From: Rhipidocladum racemiflorum
Taxonomy: Eukaryota > Streptophyta > Magnoliopsida > Poales > Poaceae
Direction: 5' to 3'
NCBI GenBank assembly: GCA_036346355.1
Contig: CM070584.1
Span: 49,807,097-49,871,096, forward strand
Length of the DNA stretch: 64,000 nt
The notes beneath the pieces are model-generated. The model ran no database searches. It was not told where the DNA came from and saw only the letters and a list, made by a program, of their open reading frames with translations. Both the position numbers and the translations under genes were made by a program. Below are positions 48,990 through 59,861 of this stretch, piece after piece (within the stretch, counting starts at the first letter, position 1; each line of letters starts with the position of its first letter).

Positions 48990-49600
48990 AAAACTCCTCG
49001 ACCGGCTCTCCGACCCGCTCGGGGGCTACGCCCACCGGGTGCGCTCGCGCGCACCCGGGCTCTTTGGACGGGCTTGACCGACAAGCGGCGGCCCCGACCA
49101 AAGGCGTCGCCGTCCTCAGGGTCCGCGACCACTTTTCGACCGGGGAAACCCCCGACCGGCTCGACCGCTCGGGGGCTTAAGACACCAGTGCGCCACGCGC
49201 CGGGCTCTTTCAGTGGGCGCGACTCCCAAGCGATCCGCCAACCTAGACACCGCCGACCTCGGTCGACGACCACCGCGGGTAAACCCACGACCGGCTCCCC
49301 GACCCGCCGGGGCTCGGTTACGCCACCGGTGCGCTTACAAGACCTGCTCTTTGACAGGCTTGACCGACAGCGGCGGCCCCGACCAAAGGCGTCGCCGACC
49401 TCGTGGTCCGTGGCCACTTTTCGACCGGTAAACCCCGACCGGCTCCTCGACCCGCTCGGGGCTCAAGACTACACGGTGGCGCCATGCCGGGCTCTTTCTA
49501 GGTCGGCGGCTCCTGTGCAGCCACACCGACCTCCGGTCGACGGTTATCGCCGCCAGTTAAACCCCGAGCGGCTCTCCGACCCGCCTCCGGCTCGGGGCTA
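48990..49600. repeat. Tandem repeats before the 3' LTR (~130-155 bp units)
   Basis: The phrase GACCGGCTCTCCGACCCGCT and variants recur near 48998, 49153, 49290, 49437 and 49567, each followed by a GGGGGCT and, about 50 bp later, by CCGGGCTCTTT-like sequence. About four and a half units. The array directly abuts the 3' LTR, with a CTCGGGGCTAC stretch in place of a clear polypurine tract. Confidence 0.82.
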
Positions 49601-49601
49601 C

Positions 49602-50485
49602 CGACGAGTACTGCACCATGGGTACCCCATCGGCCGGAAGCACGAACGGGCTGACCTATCACGACGGAAGTCCGGCACCACCGAAAGGTACTTGGGCGCA
49701 AAGAACGAGCCCCGACCATGCGGGGCCGACTTCGACGGTCGGCGGACTACAGTTCCAAGCGGTCGGCAGACACGGCCGCTTAATATCGCAGCTCAAGCTC
49801 CGCCACGCACAAGTCGCCAGGGGCCCACGCGGTGTCGCGCTTTGCCTTGCGCAGCTGGCTCCGACATCCGTGCAGGGTAGGCGGCTCCTTCCCAAGGTTG
49901 TCGGAAGAGCCACCGAAGAAGTCAAAACCCCGCCCCGCCGCCTGGCACACCGCAGAGGAGTACGCCCACTCCGAGGCCTAAGCAAAGTCAAGCGCCATTA
50001 AAGTCACCAAGGCCGACAAGAGCACCACGCAACACGCCACCTCGACAAGATACGCAAGATCAGACGCCACAGAGCCACCAACCCTACCTCGACGAGCAGG
50101 GGTTGGCCGGACAAGACAGAAACTGCAGACCTCAAGACATGCACCCTCTCCTCGTAGTCTTCACAACTCCGTGTAAACCGCCTCCTCCGTCTATATAAGG
50201 AGAGGCAGGCCCGAGAGGAGGGGCGCGGAAAAAGGGAAAACAGTCTCGAGGTAGCCTCGACTCCTAACGAAAACCTCAAGGGATCGGACAATGACCGTCC
50301 GCCTCGCTGCACACCCCTGTCCGTCTCCCAAAGATCAATACATTCACACCGCATTTAACCGAGTAGGGACATTCGGCCCGAACCAGTATACATCTTCTGA
50401 CTCCACGAGTCGACCATTCGGGGAGAGGGAGCGCGCGACCCCATCCGACCATAAATTCGTATTGCCGGTGCACGAAACACCGACA
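49602..50485 (+). repeat. 3' LTR of the gypsy element
   Basis: 884 bp, same length as the 5' LTR. The first base is C instead of T. Ends AAACACCGACA, followed by the target duplication AGGCT. Confidence 0.92.
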
Positions 50486-50653
50486 AGGCTATAGCACAAT
50501 TATAGCCTAGCTATTTACTTATTTGTATGGCTTCGCGGTTTAACGTTTAGGATCGAAGAAAGCTATACCACTCTGTAGCTAGCTTTTTTAACCTTGTTGA
50601 CAAAAGGAGGAGAAAAACATGGCCGAATAGGATAAGCTTTCCAATGAGCAAAA

Positions 50654-50708
<55 letters not shown>
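50654..50708. repeat. (GT)n(GA)n compound microsatellite
   Basis: About 20 bp of GT followed by about 35 bp of GA. Confidence 0.97.
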
Positions 50709-50709
<1 letters not shown>

Positions 50710-50710
<1 letters not shown>

Positions 50711-52169
50711 CCATGGCTTGATGGTTCCATGGGCCAGCGACAGGCACTACCTTAGCCAAGTGAATCCACTCCAGATTTCGCTTTGAATAAAAAAGTCTGT
50801 AGATCACATCACAACACAGTGACCACAAGGCACTAACATGGTGAAACTTGCAATGTCTCCTAGCTAGCTAGCCATTGGATAGGCTCAAATCCTTCAAAAG
50901 GCAAATAGCCACTTGCTCTTTCATGACCTTGTTGTCTTCTTTTATCTATTTCTTTTCTTGAATCAGACCATCAACTAATTAATCATCATGCAAAACATGA
51001 TATATGCAACAGTATATCATTCGTATTCCTGAAACAATTTCCACCGAATATTCAGGTTTTCGCATGGGAACAGAGACCGATCGCTTTCTGAACTGACTGT
51101 TTTTCTTTCGGATGGACAAATATATGGTTGCTCCCCAGTTCCCTGAATCCTCAAGAGTGCATCTTCCAGTCGCTGATGCAATGGACTTGCATTAGCTGCA
51201 GCTAGCAGATGTGGCCATTTACTCTCGCGAGTGTGACAGGCTAATTATAGTACTACAATCCTGTACGTTGCTTGCGCTCTCTGAATTCATGTACAGGGAC
51301 AGCCGAATACGTACTGTCCATACGCAACAAGCTACTGTATACATCCTGATGAGCTATACTTTTCAGACGGCGTCTTATACCACAATGGAGACCTGTCTCT
51401 CGATCCGGTGCAAGGAAAGGTTAGCGTCGCGCGTTCACTTATACTTCAACACTTCCCTTTCTCTCATGCGTAGGTTTGCTCAGATCTAAAAGATGGAATA
51501 GAGATAAGCTATAAATATTATTTTTTAATTACGCTAATAGTGCCTTGTGGTTCTAATACCATATTAAATTACGTGTACCGGCCAAAAATTTAAACTGATA
51601 AGAAAAAATGAACAATTCACTTGTACATAGCATGCGCGACCACTTGCGCAACGCTTGGCGAGTACCTCTATACCTACCGATCAATCGGTCCATGGATGGA
51701 TGTTTGCGGCTGCAGGTTAGGAATCGGGAGGGATCAGGGTTGAATTCTCCTGATTGCGACATGGCAACCAGGGGAGAGGAAGGATGGAGTTGGAAGCTAG
51801 CCATCCGGCTGGGGAACAATTGGCCAGGACTGACCAAGCATGCATGATATGCATGCAAATGGCCAAGTGCAATCGATCGGCTGGAGCCGCTTGACGACGC
51901 CCCTGTCTCTCTAATTCCTAGTGGTCCTTGGATTCCAGCAGCGACTGAGATACGTGCAACTGTCTCCTATAGCTAGCTCTTCTAGCCATAGGCGGTACAC
52001 CCGCAAAGTTTTGATAAGTGGTACAACATAATTTTGATGGACCAAATTTATTGGTTAAATTGGTTTTGATTTTGATTTTGATTGTTTGGATTTTTAAGAC
52101 TCTAGACTATTTATATTATTCTTTTAGCAAATTTCAAATATATGCGTTGGATTTATGATATTACGAAAT
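50710..52169. other. No recognisable gene
   Basis: Intergenic. The open frames at 51211-51489 and 51553-51858 have no domain or exon context. Confidence 0.45.
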
Positions 52170-52177
52170 AATTGTAA

Positions 52178-52550
52178 GAGAAATTTTACGGTGGATAACG
52201 TATATAGTAAATATTGGTAGTAGAAATCAAGAGTATTTTAGGTTTTTTCTATTTATTCATCAAAGGTATTTTAGAATTTTTCTAATTTGTTCATAGTTTT
52301 GCCTTCACCAAATACCTGATGATCTTCAGGAGCTTCTTATCCATTCATCCGCTATTCATCAGGATCACATGACGTGTTTTACCGTAGATGACAAATAATA
52401 TGATAGGATTTTTTTTTACCCTTTTACCCCTTTCTGAATTTTACTACCAATACTACAGGTGGTAGTATAACTATATCTAAATTGATCTCAACCATTAGAT
52501 TCAAAGGAATGGATGGCTTATATTGATTTTAATCCACCGTAAAAGAGCTC
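52178..52550. mobile_element. hAT-like MITE copy 2 (373 bp), TSD AATTGTAA
   Basis: Ends GAGAAATTTTACGGTGGAT and (as complement) GAGCTCTTTTACGGTGGAT form 19-bp inverted repeats with three mismatches. AATTGTAA flanks both sides (52170-52177 and 52551-52558). It is the fuller copy of the family also present at 22355-22640. Confidence 0.9.
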
Positions 52551-52558
52551 AATTGTAA

Positions 52559-53315
52559 AAGGCTATAGAGTTGTACGTGTAAAGTATGCACCCCTAACAA
52601 AAAAAATCTAATTCCACCACTGCTTCAAGCTTCTCCATGTGTAAGTTCTGGTACAGTAATGTATATGTATTATGTATCAATGTATCATGCACATCTGAGT
52701 TGTCCATGAGCTCCCAAGTCTTTGTGTGGCAACTGTTGCTTTCAGATTGATGTTTCTGCCGTAGACTTGTGTGCGCAATGCCCTAATTGCGCATTGATTC
52801 GACCGTCGCGTGCAGTTGAATTCGTTAATTACAAGATGACAATGAATGATTGGTCATATTTTTGCGTATTACTGTATTAGATAGTTTGCTATTCGATGGG
52901 GATGATTGCGGCCTATGGAATTTCTGCAGAAATACAGTCACAACCAGAGGGTAATGCCAGGTATATATGTGGACCACCAACCAAATGTAATTTGGTTTCT
53001 ACCTTGCTTTTTAAGACGTGGGATGACTTAAAAGACTTTACTTCTAACAGTAACAATACAGCTTCCTGTTCCAAGAAATCAAAACTGAACTATTGGGCAC
53101 TTGGATTTGTAAGCACAGGTGACTAACAGACTCCTTTCTACTAGTGTAGTATTATTTAATAAGAGATATGCAAAGAGTAAAGATAAATTAAGATGGATTA
53201 GAAGCTAATCGGCTAGCGGCAAAGCCACCACTGATCTACCTCCAGTCCTCCATGCATAGATATGGCCACTCCCTTTTCTTAGCTTCGCTTGCTTGATCTA
53301 GCTGTATTGCTTGAG
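52559..53315. other. No recognisable gene
   Basis: Intergenic. A 76-residue frame at 52896-53126 shows no domain. Confidence 0.4.
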
Positions 53316-53410
53316 AGCTTTTACCGTTCGTAAAAAAGTACCATGAGGAACTATGTATCTTTTCATCAAATTACTCGTAAAGTAGTACCTTCATCCTTTA
53401 ATTTTTTTAG
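53316..53410. repeat. Dispersed repeat, related to 61688-61785
   Basis: GAGAGCTTTTACCGTTCGTA, then AGTACCATGAGGAACTATGT and CTTCATCCTTTAA, correspond piece by piece to the sequence at 61688-61785. Probably the same transposon family; ends not resolved. Confidence 0.6.
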
Positions 53411-55869
53411 TGACTATTGATGCTAACTGAATAGATAGTTTGGTACATGTATGGTGTAATTTACGGGCAGGTAGCTACGAACGCTGTGCTTATCTAGCCT
53501 CTTGTAACTTGTTAATTTTTTTTTTTTTTTTGCAAATCTATCCATCCAACGCATTTACAAAAATAGACCCTCCACTGCGGAAGGCCCCGTATGAGACACA
53601 TGTCCCCCTGCCGCGCCTGGGGAGAGCAGGAGGTGGCCGAGCCAAAGCAGCATGAGCGAGCGCGGGAGCAAGGTATGACCCCATTGAGGCAGGCTATCCT
53701 TCTGCGCTATCCAGGCACGAAAGAGGAGCTCCTTTCGTACTTTTCATACCGTCGGGCAGGCTGCGCGGTGGTGGAGCAGGTGACGCGTGTCGTGGCAAGT
53801 TACTCAGGCTGTCGGGCGGGCGAGCAGCATGAGGCAGGGGGAGGCACGGCAAATGGCACGAAGCCAGCGCGATAGATGACACGAACGTTCAACGCGGCAC
53901 TACAACGGAGAGACAAAAACACACCTATTAAACATTTTCTAATTCTGTCGCTAGTCAAAACAAGGTATCTATAGCGTCTGCTCCTGATCGATTCTTCCAG
54001 CTAGCTACATTCCAACATGAAGGTTGGAAGTGTTTCAGTCTCCCACTCCAGCTGCATGTGCTGACGTGCGCATCTACATCTCTCTCTCTCTCTCTCTCTC
54101 TCTGGTCATGGGTTGCCTTCAGCTAATTGAATGCAGTTGGATCGATGTTTGGTCCTGTAGCAGAAAGAATCAAAGAATGCATGCAGTTCGTGCTTGGTTG
54201 CCGGGTGCCTCGGTAACTCAGGGAGAGGCTTCTACATGTAAAACTCTTATCGCGTACGTATTTTGCCCTCTCGCACCTGATTTGATACTTAATTCCAAGT
54301 CAAATTCACTGATTAACTGATTAGCGTGTGCTGCTGTACTATGATGAGTCCTGAGTCCACCACTCCGGCGGGTGAGAGTGAGACTCGCTTTCGGTACAGC
54401 TCACCTCTGCTTGATTAATTAACTGTAGCGATATGAATATCATGCATGGAACAGATGATTCATTCAGAATTGAGATACAACACATAGTCTCTGTAAGATT
54501 CAGTCCTGTATTTTCTGTATATGTTTTCTTGACGATAAGGCATATATATTGAACTGCGTCCATGATGATGTCGTACATATGTCCTACGGAATAAAACAGC
54601 TACCCAATGGATTTAAGAGCCTGTCCGGTTGGTGAGTGTCGCTCATGCATATGCACCGACATATATATTCGCATTTGCATGCACTCGCATGCGCATCAAG
54701 CTCACAGTTAAGTTAGCTATTTTATTATTCGATTTGCCTCCATCACCTCTCAAATTGTGCATTCTGTGGAGGGTTTTGTACGTGTTGGTGTATATATGTA
54801 TGCATGCGTGCGTATGTGGCATGGCATGCTGTGTGTTGCTTACTTGCTTATACTGTCATCTCTACTGTGCAGTTCTCATAGCTACTATATATACCCTTGC
54901 ATCTTACTTCTGGTTTAGTGAAGCTTATTCTACCTTAATCCATACTACAAACGCTTAACATATGTTAACACCCATCCGGTGATCACGCCATTAAAAGAGC
55001 TTGGCTCGCTCACTCCTATGCTCGTTTTGAACTAGCTACCCACAGCTGGCCATCCTTTTAACGCCACCTGTTAGGGGCGGACCAAGGGGCCAGCCGGGGC
55101 AGAGGAACTCCTTATCACTGGCCTGCCCATAGGTTACTCTCGCTAGCACCTCCAGCCCTGCCATCCATCAGGCACCATGGTTGCATGGCATCAAGCTTCA
55201 ATAAGTGAATCTGGATTTCAAGGGTAGAAGAAGACTAGAAGACTAGCTTAGACCGAACGAAAGTCAAGCCATGTGGTGGAAGTTAGCTATTTTCATGCTG
55301 GACGCCTAGGCCAATCGGCCAAGCCCACCATAGCCCATGTATCTCACTAGTTCTCTCTTCCAAACATTGATTACAATGCGTAGCCAATTCCCCAATCCTT
55401 TTTCATTGTGAACATGTGAACGGTGAACCCTAGCATGGTGGCGCCCTAGAAGGTCGACGAGTGAGATACATGGTGGCGCCCTAGAACGGTGCGCTGGAAG
55501 GTTTCTTGGTGTTTCTTCATGATGGTCGACGAGCCTTGCAGGACTCAAGGGCGTGCAAAAGCATCGCAACGGCAAGAGGGAAGCGCGTCCGGGAACAGAG
55601 GCATCAGGCATGTGTGTGGCACGCGGGTGCAGTAAGGAGGTAGCCAGGCACTCTAACAAGCAACACCGGCAGCGTGACAGGCTATGGTAGACTGGCAACT
55701 CGACGTTCAGCTAGCCGGTAAGCAGGTCCCATTAGCACCCCTAAATTTTGATCCTTAGTACATCACTGCCACCTGTCATGCTGCCACGCTAGCTAGACAG
55801 CATTGTACGTGCAATATCGATGCATGCATGCAATTATGCAAGGCTTGGCACGCATATATGCTGCTTCTG
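53411..55869. other. No recognisable gene; simple repeats
   Basis: Holds a T-run (53515-53531), a GC-rich stretch (53590-53880) with open frames on both strands but no domain, and a CT microsatellite (54077-54103). A 130-residue minus-strand frame at 55306-55698 lacks any recognisable feature. Confidence 0.45.
54077..54103. repeat. (CT)n microsatellite
   Basis: Short CT dinucleotide run. Confidence 0.95.
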
Positions 55870-55889
55870 CGGTGGTCTTTTTTTTATTT

Positions 55890-56390
55890 AATGCTGCCAT
55901 TGACAGTTTCGATCTAAGAGAGATTGAATTAATTGATCATCGGTTTACATGGGCAAAATCTTTAGACAAACATACTTTTGAGAAATTTGACAGGGTGCTC
56001 ATGAGCATGAATTGGAACAGAAGTTCCCCCTTGTCATTGTCAATGCCCTTGATAGGTCCCTATCAAATCATACTCCCCTTTTGCTCAATACTGGAGCAGC
56101 CTTTCACAAGCAGAACATGCTATTGTTCACATTTGAACTTGTATGGTTCACTAGGGAAGGCTTCTTTGACATGGTGTCCAAATATTGGCACACTAAACAT
56201 AGGGGAAATACATCTATGGCTAGATGGCAATTTAAAATCAGAAGTCTCAGTCAGCATTTAGGGGGTTGGGCTCAAGACACTAGTGGAGTCTATAAGAAAG
56301 AAAAAAAAGACTTACTGCTTATTATTGGCGAGCTTGATAAAAAATCAGAACTTACTGGTCTTTCTATTAAGAACATTAATCTTAAGTAGC
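55890..56390 (+). pseudogene. LINE endonuclease C-terminus and linker
   Basis: DLREIELIDHRFTWAKSLDK and FEKFDRVLMSMNW in one frame, then KFPLVIVNALDRSLSNHTPL in the next, correspond to the end of the endonuclease/exonuclease/phosphatase domain of plant LINE ORF2 (LxRxxSDHxPL). The conserved SDH reads SNH here, so a catalytic residue is changed in addition to the frameshift near 56010. Confidence 0.82.
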
Positions 56391-56413
56391 GTTCTGCTAA
56401 AAGGTTAGCCCAA

Positions 56414-56881
56414 TTGTTACATGAGGAGGAAATCAAATGGTACCAGCGAGCGAAAGTGAAACATATTCTTGAGGGGGATAATAATACTAAATATTTCCAT
56501 TTGGTCGCAAATGGTAAGTATAGGAATCAAATGATATTCCAACTCGAGCAAGATGAGGGAATAATACTTGGGGATGTACAACTTAAACAATACATAGCCA
56601 AATATTATAAAGGTCTTTTTGGACCACCGGCTAACAATCATTTTTCAATTAAACAATACATAGCCAAATATTATAAAGGTCTTTTTGGACCACCGGCTAA
56701 CAATCATTTTTCAACGATTGAATCTTGGCGGGATGATATCCCTCAAGTTTCTGAAATAGAGAATGAACTCCTCACACAGGCATTCACCGAAAAAGAGGTG
56801 AGGAAGGCGGTCTTCCAAATGGAACATAATAAAGGCTCCGGACTGGATGGATTCCCAGCAAAATTTTATCAAATATTCTAG
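56414..56881 (+). pseudogene. LINE ORF2 region before the RT, with in-frame 66-bp duplication
   Basis: Begins with the familiar linker EEEIKWYQRAKVKHILEGDN followed by NTKYFH and goes to FTEKEVRKAVFQMEHNKGSG and LDGFPAKFYQIF, the entry to the reverse transcriptase domain. A stretch of 22 residues (LKQYIAKYYKGLFGPPANNH...) occurs twice in tandem. A TAG ends the frame at 56881. Confidence 0.88.
56583..56714 (+). repeat. 66-bp exact tandem duplication in LINE ORF2
   Basis: The block at 56583-56648 is repeated at 56649-56714 with no difference that I can see. The length is a multiple of three, so the frame is kept. Confidence 0.95.
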
Positions 56882-57149
56882 GAAGTAATCACAAAGGATT
56901 TAATGGCAATGTTCCAAGATTTACACACTAGTGTTTTGCCTCTATTCAGTCTGAATTTCCAAAGACCAAAGATGCTACGCAGATACAACGATACATACCG
57001 ATTTGTCTTCTGAATGTCAGCATTAAAATATTTACTAAAGTTGGCACAAATCAAGTCGCATCTATGGCTGATCATGTGGTTCAGCATCCAGGGATGAACA
57101 TAATGGATGATGTGATCATTCTGCATGGAATTATTCATGAAATGCATAA

Positions 57150-57945
57150 GAAAAAATTGGATGGGTGATCTTTAAGATCGACTTTGAAAAGGCCTATGAC
57201 AAGGTCAAATGGTCTTTTCTTCAATAGACTTTAAGAATGAAAGGTTTCTCTTCACAGTGGTATTCGTGGGTTGAGAACTTTGTTATCGGGAAAAGTGTTT
57301 GCATCAAGGTTAATGATGATATTGGACTGTACTTTCACACCCGTAAAGGGCTCCGTCAGGGTGTTTTTTATTATCTCCCATCTTATTTAAAATTATCATG
57401 GATATGCTAGTGATCATTTTAGATTGAGCCAAAAAGAATGGGTAAATAAGTGGAGTGGTACCTCATTTGGTTGATGATAGGTTATCTATTCTACAGTATG
57501 CCAATGACACTATGTTATTTATGGATCATGATTTTGAACAAGCCATAAACTTGAAGTTACTGTTATGTACATTTGAACAAATTTCTGGTCTCAAAATCAA
57601 TTGCAATAAGAGTAAAATTTTCTGTTTTGGTGCTCCTAAGGAATTTGAGGATCAATATACCTAGCCTTTTGGTTGTGAGTTGGGCAATTTGTCTTTTCGA
57701 TACCTTGGCATTCCAATTCATTATATAAAATTAAGGAATAGTGAGTGGAATGGGGTAGAAAAAAGATTTGAGCAGCGTTTGAGTAATTGGAAGGGCAGGC
57801 CTTTGTCTGCTGGAGGATGCTTAGTCCTTTTGAATTCTGTACGTAGCAGCCTACCCATGTTTATGTTATCTTTTTTGAAATACCTCGCAGGATCCTCAAA
57901 AGGTTGGATTATTACAGATCCAGATTTTTTGGCAAAGTGACAATG
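57150..57945 (+). pseudogene. LINE reverse transcriptase core
   Basis: Motifs in order: FKIDFEKAYDKVKWSFLQ (first catalytic Asp), GLRQG (near 57350), LQYANDTMLFMDHDFEQA (catalytic box, usual YADDT, here YANDT), FEQISGLKINCNKSKIF, FRYLGIPIHYIKLRNSEWN and NWKGRPLSAGGCLVLLNSV. These identify a plant LINE-type reverse transcriptase. The second catalytic Asp is replaced by Asn and several stops intervene. Confidence 0.88.
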
Positions 57946-58576
57946 ATAAAAAGAAATAAAGGCTAGCTAAATGGAATATATTGTGCCGATTCAGAGACCA
58001 ATGAGGTATAGGTATTCAAGACCTTGATATAAAAAATATCTGCTTATTTAATAAATGGCTTTTCAAGCTTCTAAATGAAGATGGTGTTTGGCAAATTCTC
58101 CTCAAAAAAAAATATATCGAGAGTAAGACTCTTTCTTATGTAGAAAGAAAGCAAGGAGATCCTCAATTTTGGTATGGGCTAATGAGGGTCAAACATCACT
58201 TCTTCATATTTGGGTCCTTCAAAGTTCGTAATGGATCTCAAATTCGATTCTAGCAAGACATTTGGCTTGGAAGTTGGAAACAACCTCCTTAGTGTACAAT
58301 ATCCTTGACTCTCCCAAATTGTCCAGAATAAACATGCCATGGTGGCTAAAGTAATGAACTCTGACCCACTCAATGTGTCTTTTCGTCGAGCCATTACATG
58401 ACATAACTTATTGGCATTGCATAATCTGGTCACAAAGGTTACTGTTTTATAGTTAACACTAGAATGAGATATTCCGTCAATTGTGGAAGCTTAAGATACC
58501 TCTAAAAATAAAAATATTTCTATGGTACCTACGTCGAGGAGTGATATTGACAAAAGGTAAACTCATTAAAAGAAAT
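57946..58576 (+). pseudogene. LINE ORF2 post-RT region up to the organelle insert
   Basis: Readable phrases are FNKWLFKLLNEDGVWQILLK, FWYGLMRVKHHFF and WKLKIPLKIKIFLWYLRRGV followed by ILTKGKLIKRN, the approach to the zf-RVT module. The coding similarity breaks directly after KRN (about 58576). Confidence 0.78.
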
Positions 58577-58672
58577 AGGAATTTTAGTTTTTTTGGATAA
58601 CAGGTAGTTTAGAGTTTGGGGATTTGTTCAAAATAGCTAATAACTAGATTCCTAGTAATGGGATTAATTCTA

Positions 58673-58805
58673 GCCCAGATGCCTACGGGAGGCAGCAGTG
58701 GGGAATTTGCTGCAATGGGCAAAAGCCTGACGGAGCAATGCCGCGTGGAGGTGGAAGGCCTACGGGTCGTCAACTTCTTTTCTCGAAGAAGAAACAATGG
58801 CGGGT
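58673..58805 (+). pseudogene. Plastid 16S rRNA fragment
   Basis: CCTACGGGAGGCAGCAGTGG, GCCTGACGGAGCAATGCCGC and GTGGAGGTGGAAGGCC identify the region around bacterial position 340-430, and CGGGTCGTCAACTTCTTTTC followed by AGAAGAAACAATG fits the plastid version. A handful of substitutions (such as TTTGCTGCAATGGGCAAAAG for TTTTCCGCAATGGGCGAAAG) show it has decayed. About 130 bp only; not a functional rRNA gene. Confidence 0.92.
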
Positions 58806-59170
58806 TTAATCTGATAGCACTAGCCTCAAAGGATAGTTAAAGTCAAGATCTAGGACTAGCAGATCCCCCACTGACCAGTATACTCATAGGGGTAGCCAAA
58901 GCACTCATCACTGTCTTAGCACCTCTCTCCCTTTCTAGTCTCAGTTGTAGGGTTTGGTGGTCCGAAATTGACTTGGCTTCGCCAAAGCCCGGCTCACGAG
59001 GCATCCCTCTCATTGTAGGGAATCGATAAAAAACTACAAGCAAGGGAATCAACTCTTATTGCCGTAAAAGAAAAATAACCCCTTTCCTTTATATATAGTC
59101 CACCAAGGAACAAGTAGCCTTCTCTGTTCTATTTTAAAATGGGTATAGGTATGCCATACACCCTGGAGGG

Positions 59171-59225
59171 AATTGTAGTTCAATTGGTCAAAGTACCTCC
59201 CCGTTAGCTGATAGCTGCTGACCGT
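59171..59225 (+). pseudogene. Decayed organelle tRNA fragment, probably plastid trnD
   Basis: GGGAATTGTAGTTCAATTGG followed by TCAAAGTACCTCCC resembles the 5' half of plastid tRNA-Asp(GUC) (GGGATTGTAGTTCAATTGGTC AGAGCACC). The anticodon arm and T arm cannot be folded, so it is a relic. The downstream CCAACCGAAAAGGGAG may be flanking plastid sequence. Confidence 0.45.
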
Positions 59226-59489
59226 GGAGTACTTGCCGATCCATCAGCGAGGATTGCCAACCGAAAAGGGAGAAAGAATATAAATGGAATATTATAGGCT
59301 TGCTCACCCTAAGCAACTAAAGACACTCATATAGAAATACAGGTTTTGCTTCTGCATAAGAAAGGTTGCTCAAGTAGACCAGTATCTAGTTACAAACTAT
59401 CTACTCTACTTTATTTCCTTTCTTATTCTGTCTCTTCCTTGTTGGCCATCCGCTGTTCTTTCCAACCTCCCAAACTCTCTTTTTATAAG

Positions 59490-59580
59490 CCCAACAACGA
59501 ATTATTTGGGATTGTGAAGTGAAAGTAATCATTTTTATCTACTAATAGTGGTCAAATTGGCGTATTACCAAACCATGCTG
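59490..59580 (+). pseudogene. atpE: Plastid atpE (ATP synthase epsilon) N-terminal fragment
   Basis: The sequence reads RIIWDCEVKVII and, after a one-base insertion, TNSGQIGVLPNHA. This is the start of the CF1 epsilon subunit of the chloroplast ATP synthase. The inserted T in the ATTTTTATC run breaks the frame. About 90 bp remain. Confidence 0.88.
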
Positions 59581-59654
59581 CATCGTTTGGTGTGTAACTA
59601 GTTATTCTTTGTCTTAGGATCAAACTGGTTATTAGGCAGTCAAAATTGTGACAG

Positions 59655-59861
59655 ATGTACCTGAAGCGATCATCTTTAGTGGAGTTATTGCGTGGAAGTG
59701 CTAGTGTGGGCCAATCCACTTTGACTCATTTTTATAGTTTACAATCCACTTTGACTCATTTTTATAGTTTACATATTTTTGTACTGCCTCTGCTTACTGC
59801 CGTATTCATGTTAATGCACATTCCAATGATACGTAAGCAAGGTATTTTGGGTCCTTTATAG
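59655..59861 (+). pseudogene. petB: Plastid petB (cytochrome b6) C-terminal fragment
   Basis: The frame reads LVELLRGSASVGQSTLTHFY, then LLTAVFMLMHIPMIRKQG and ILGPL with the normal stop, the last membrane helix and C-terminus of cytochrome b6 of the plastid b6f complex. STLTHFYSL is present twice through a 30-bp tandem duplication (59712-59741 and 59742-59771). Upstream, the frame degenerates before TDVPEAI. A non-functional nuclear copy. Confidence 0.93.
59712..59771 (+). repeat. 30-bp exact tandem duplication in the petB fragment
   Basis: CAATCCACTTTGACTCATTT plus ten bases, repeated once without change. Confidence 0.95.

Larger units (their letters stand above)
36665..50485 (+). mobile_element. 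Ty3/gypsy LTR retrotransposon (13.8 kb), frameshifted, TSD AGGCT
   Basis: Two LTRs of identical length (884 bp, 36665-37548 and 49602-50485) bound the element, and AGGCT lies on both sides (36660-36664 and 50486-50490). The order inside is gag, protease, reverse transcriptase, RNase H, integrase, which is the Ty3/gypsy order. A long 3' region follows, with a gene in antisense and a tandem repeat array. The coding parts are broken by many frameshifts, so this copy cannot make its proteins. The LTRs are alike over their whole length with scattered single-base gaps, suggesting moderate age; the many one-base gaps could also partly be sequencing errors. No chromodomain is seen after the integrase, so it is not a typical chromovirus. 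The antisense gene is like that of large grass gypsy elements. Confidence 0.95.

Noticed and set aside
58673..58805. A bacterial 16S rRNA as sign of contamination
   Set aside because: Only about 130 bp, diverged, matches the plastid version, and joined with atpE and petB pieces inside a LINE; a nuclear organelle insertion explains it better.
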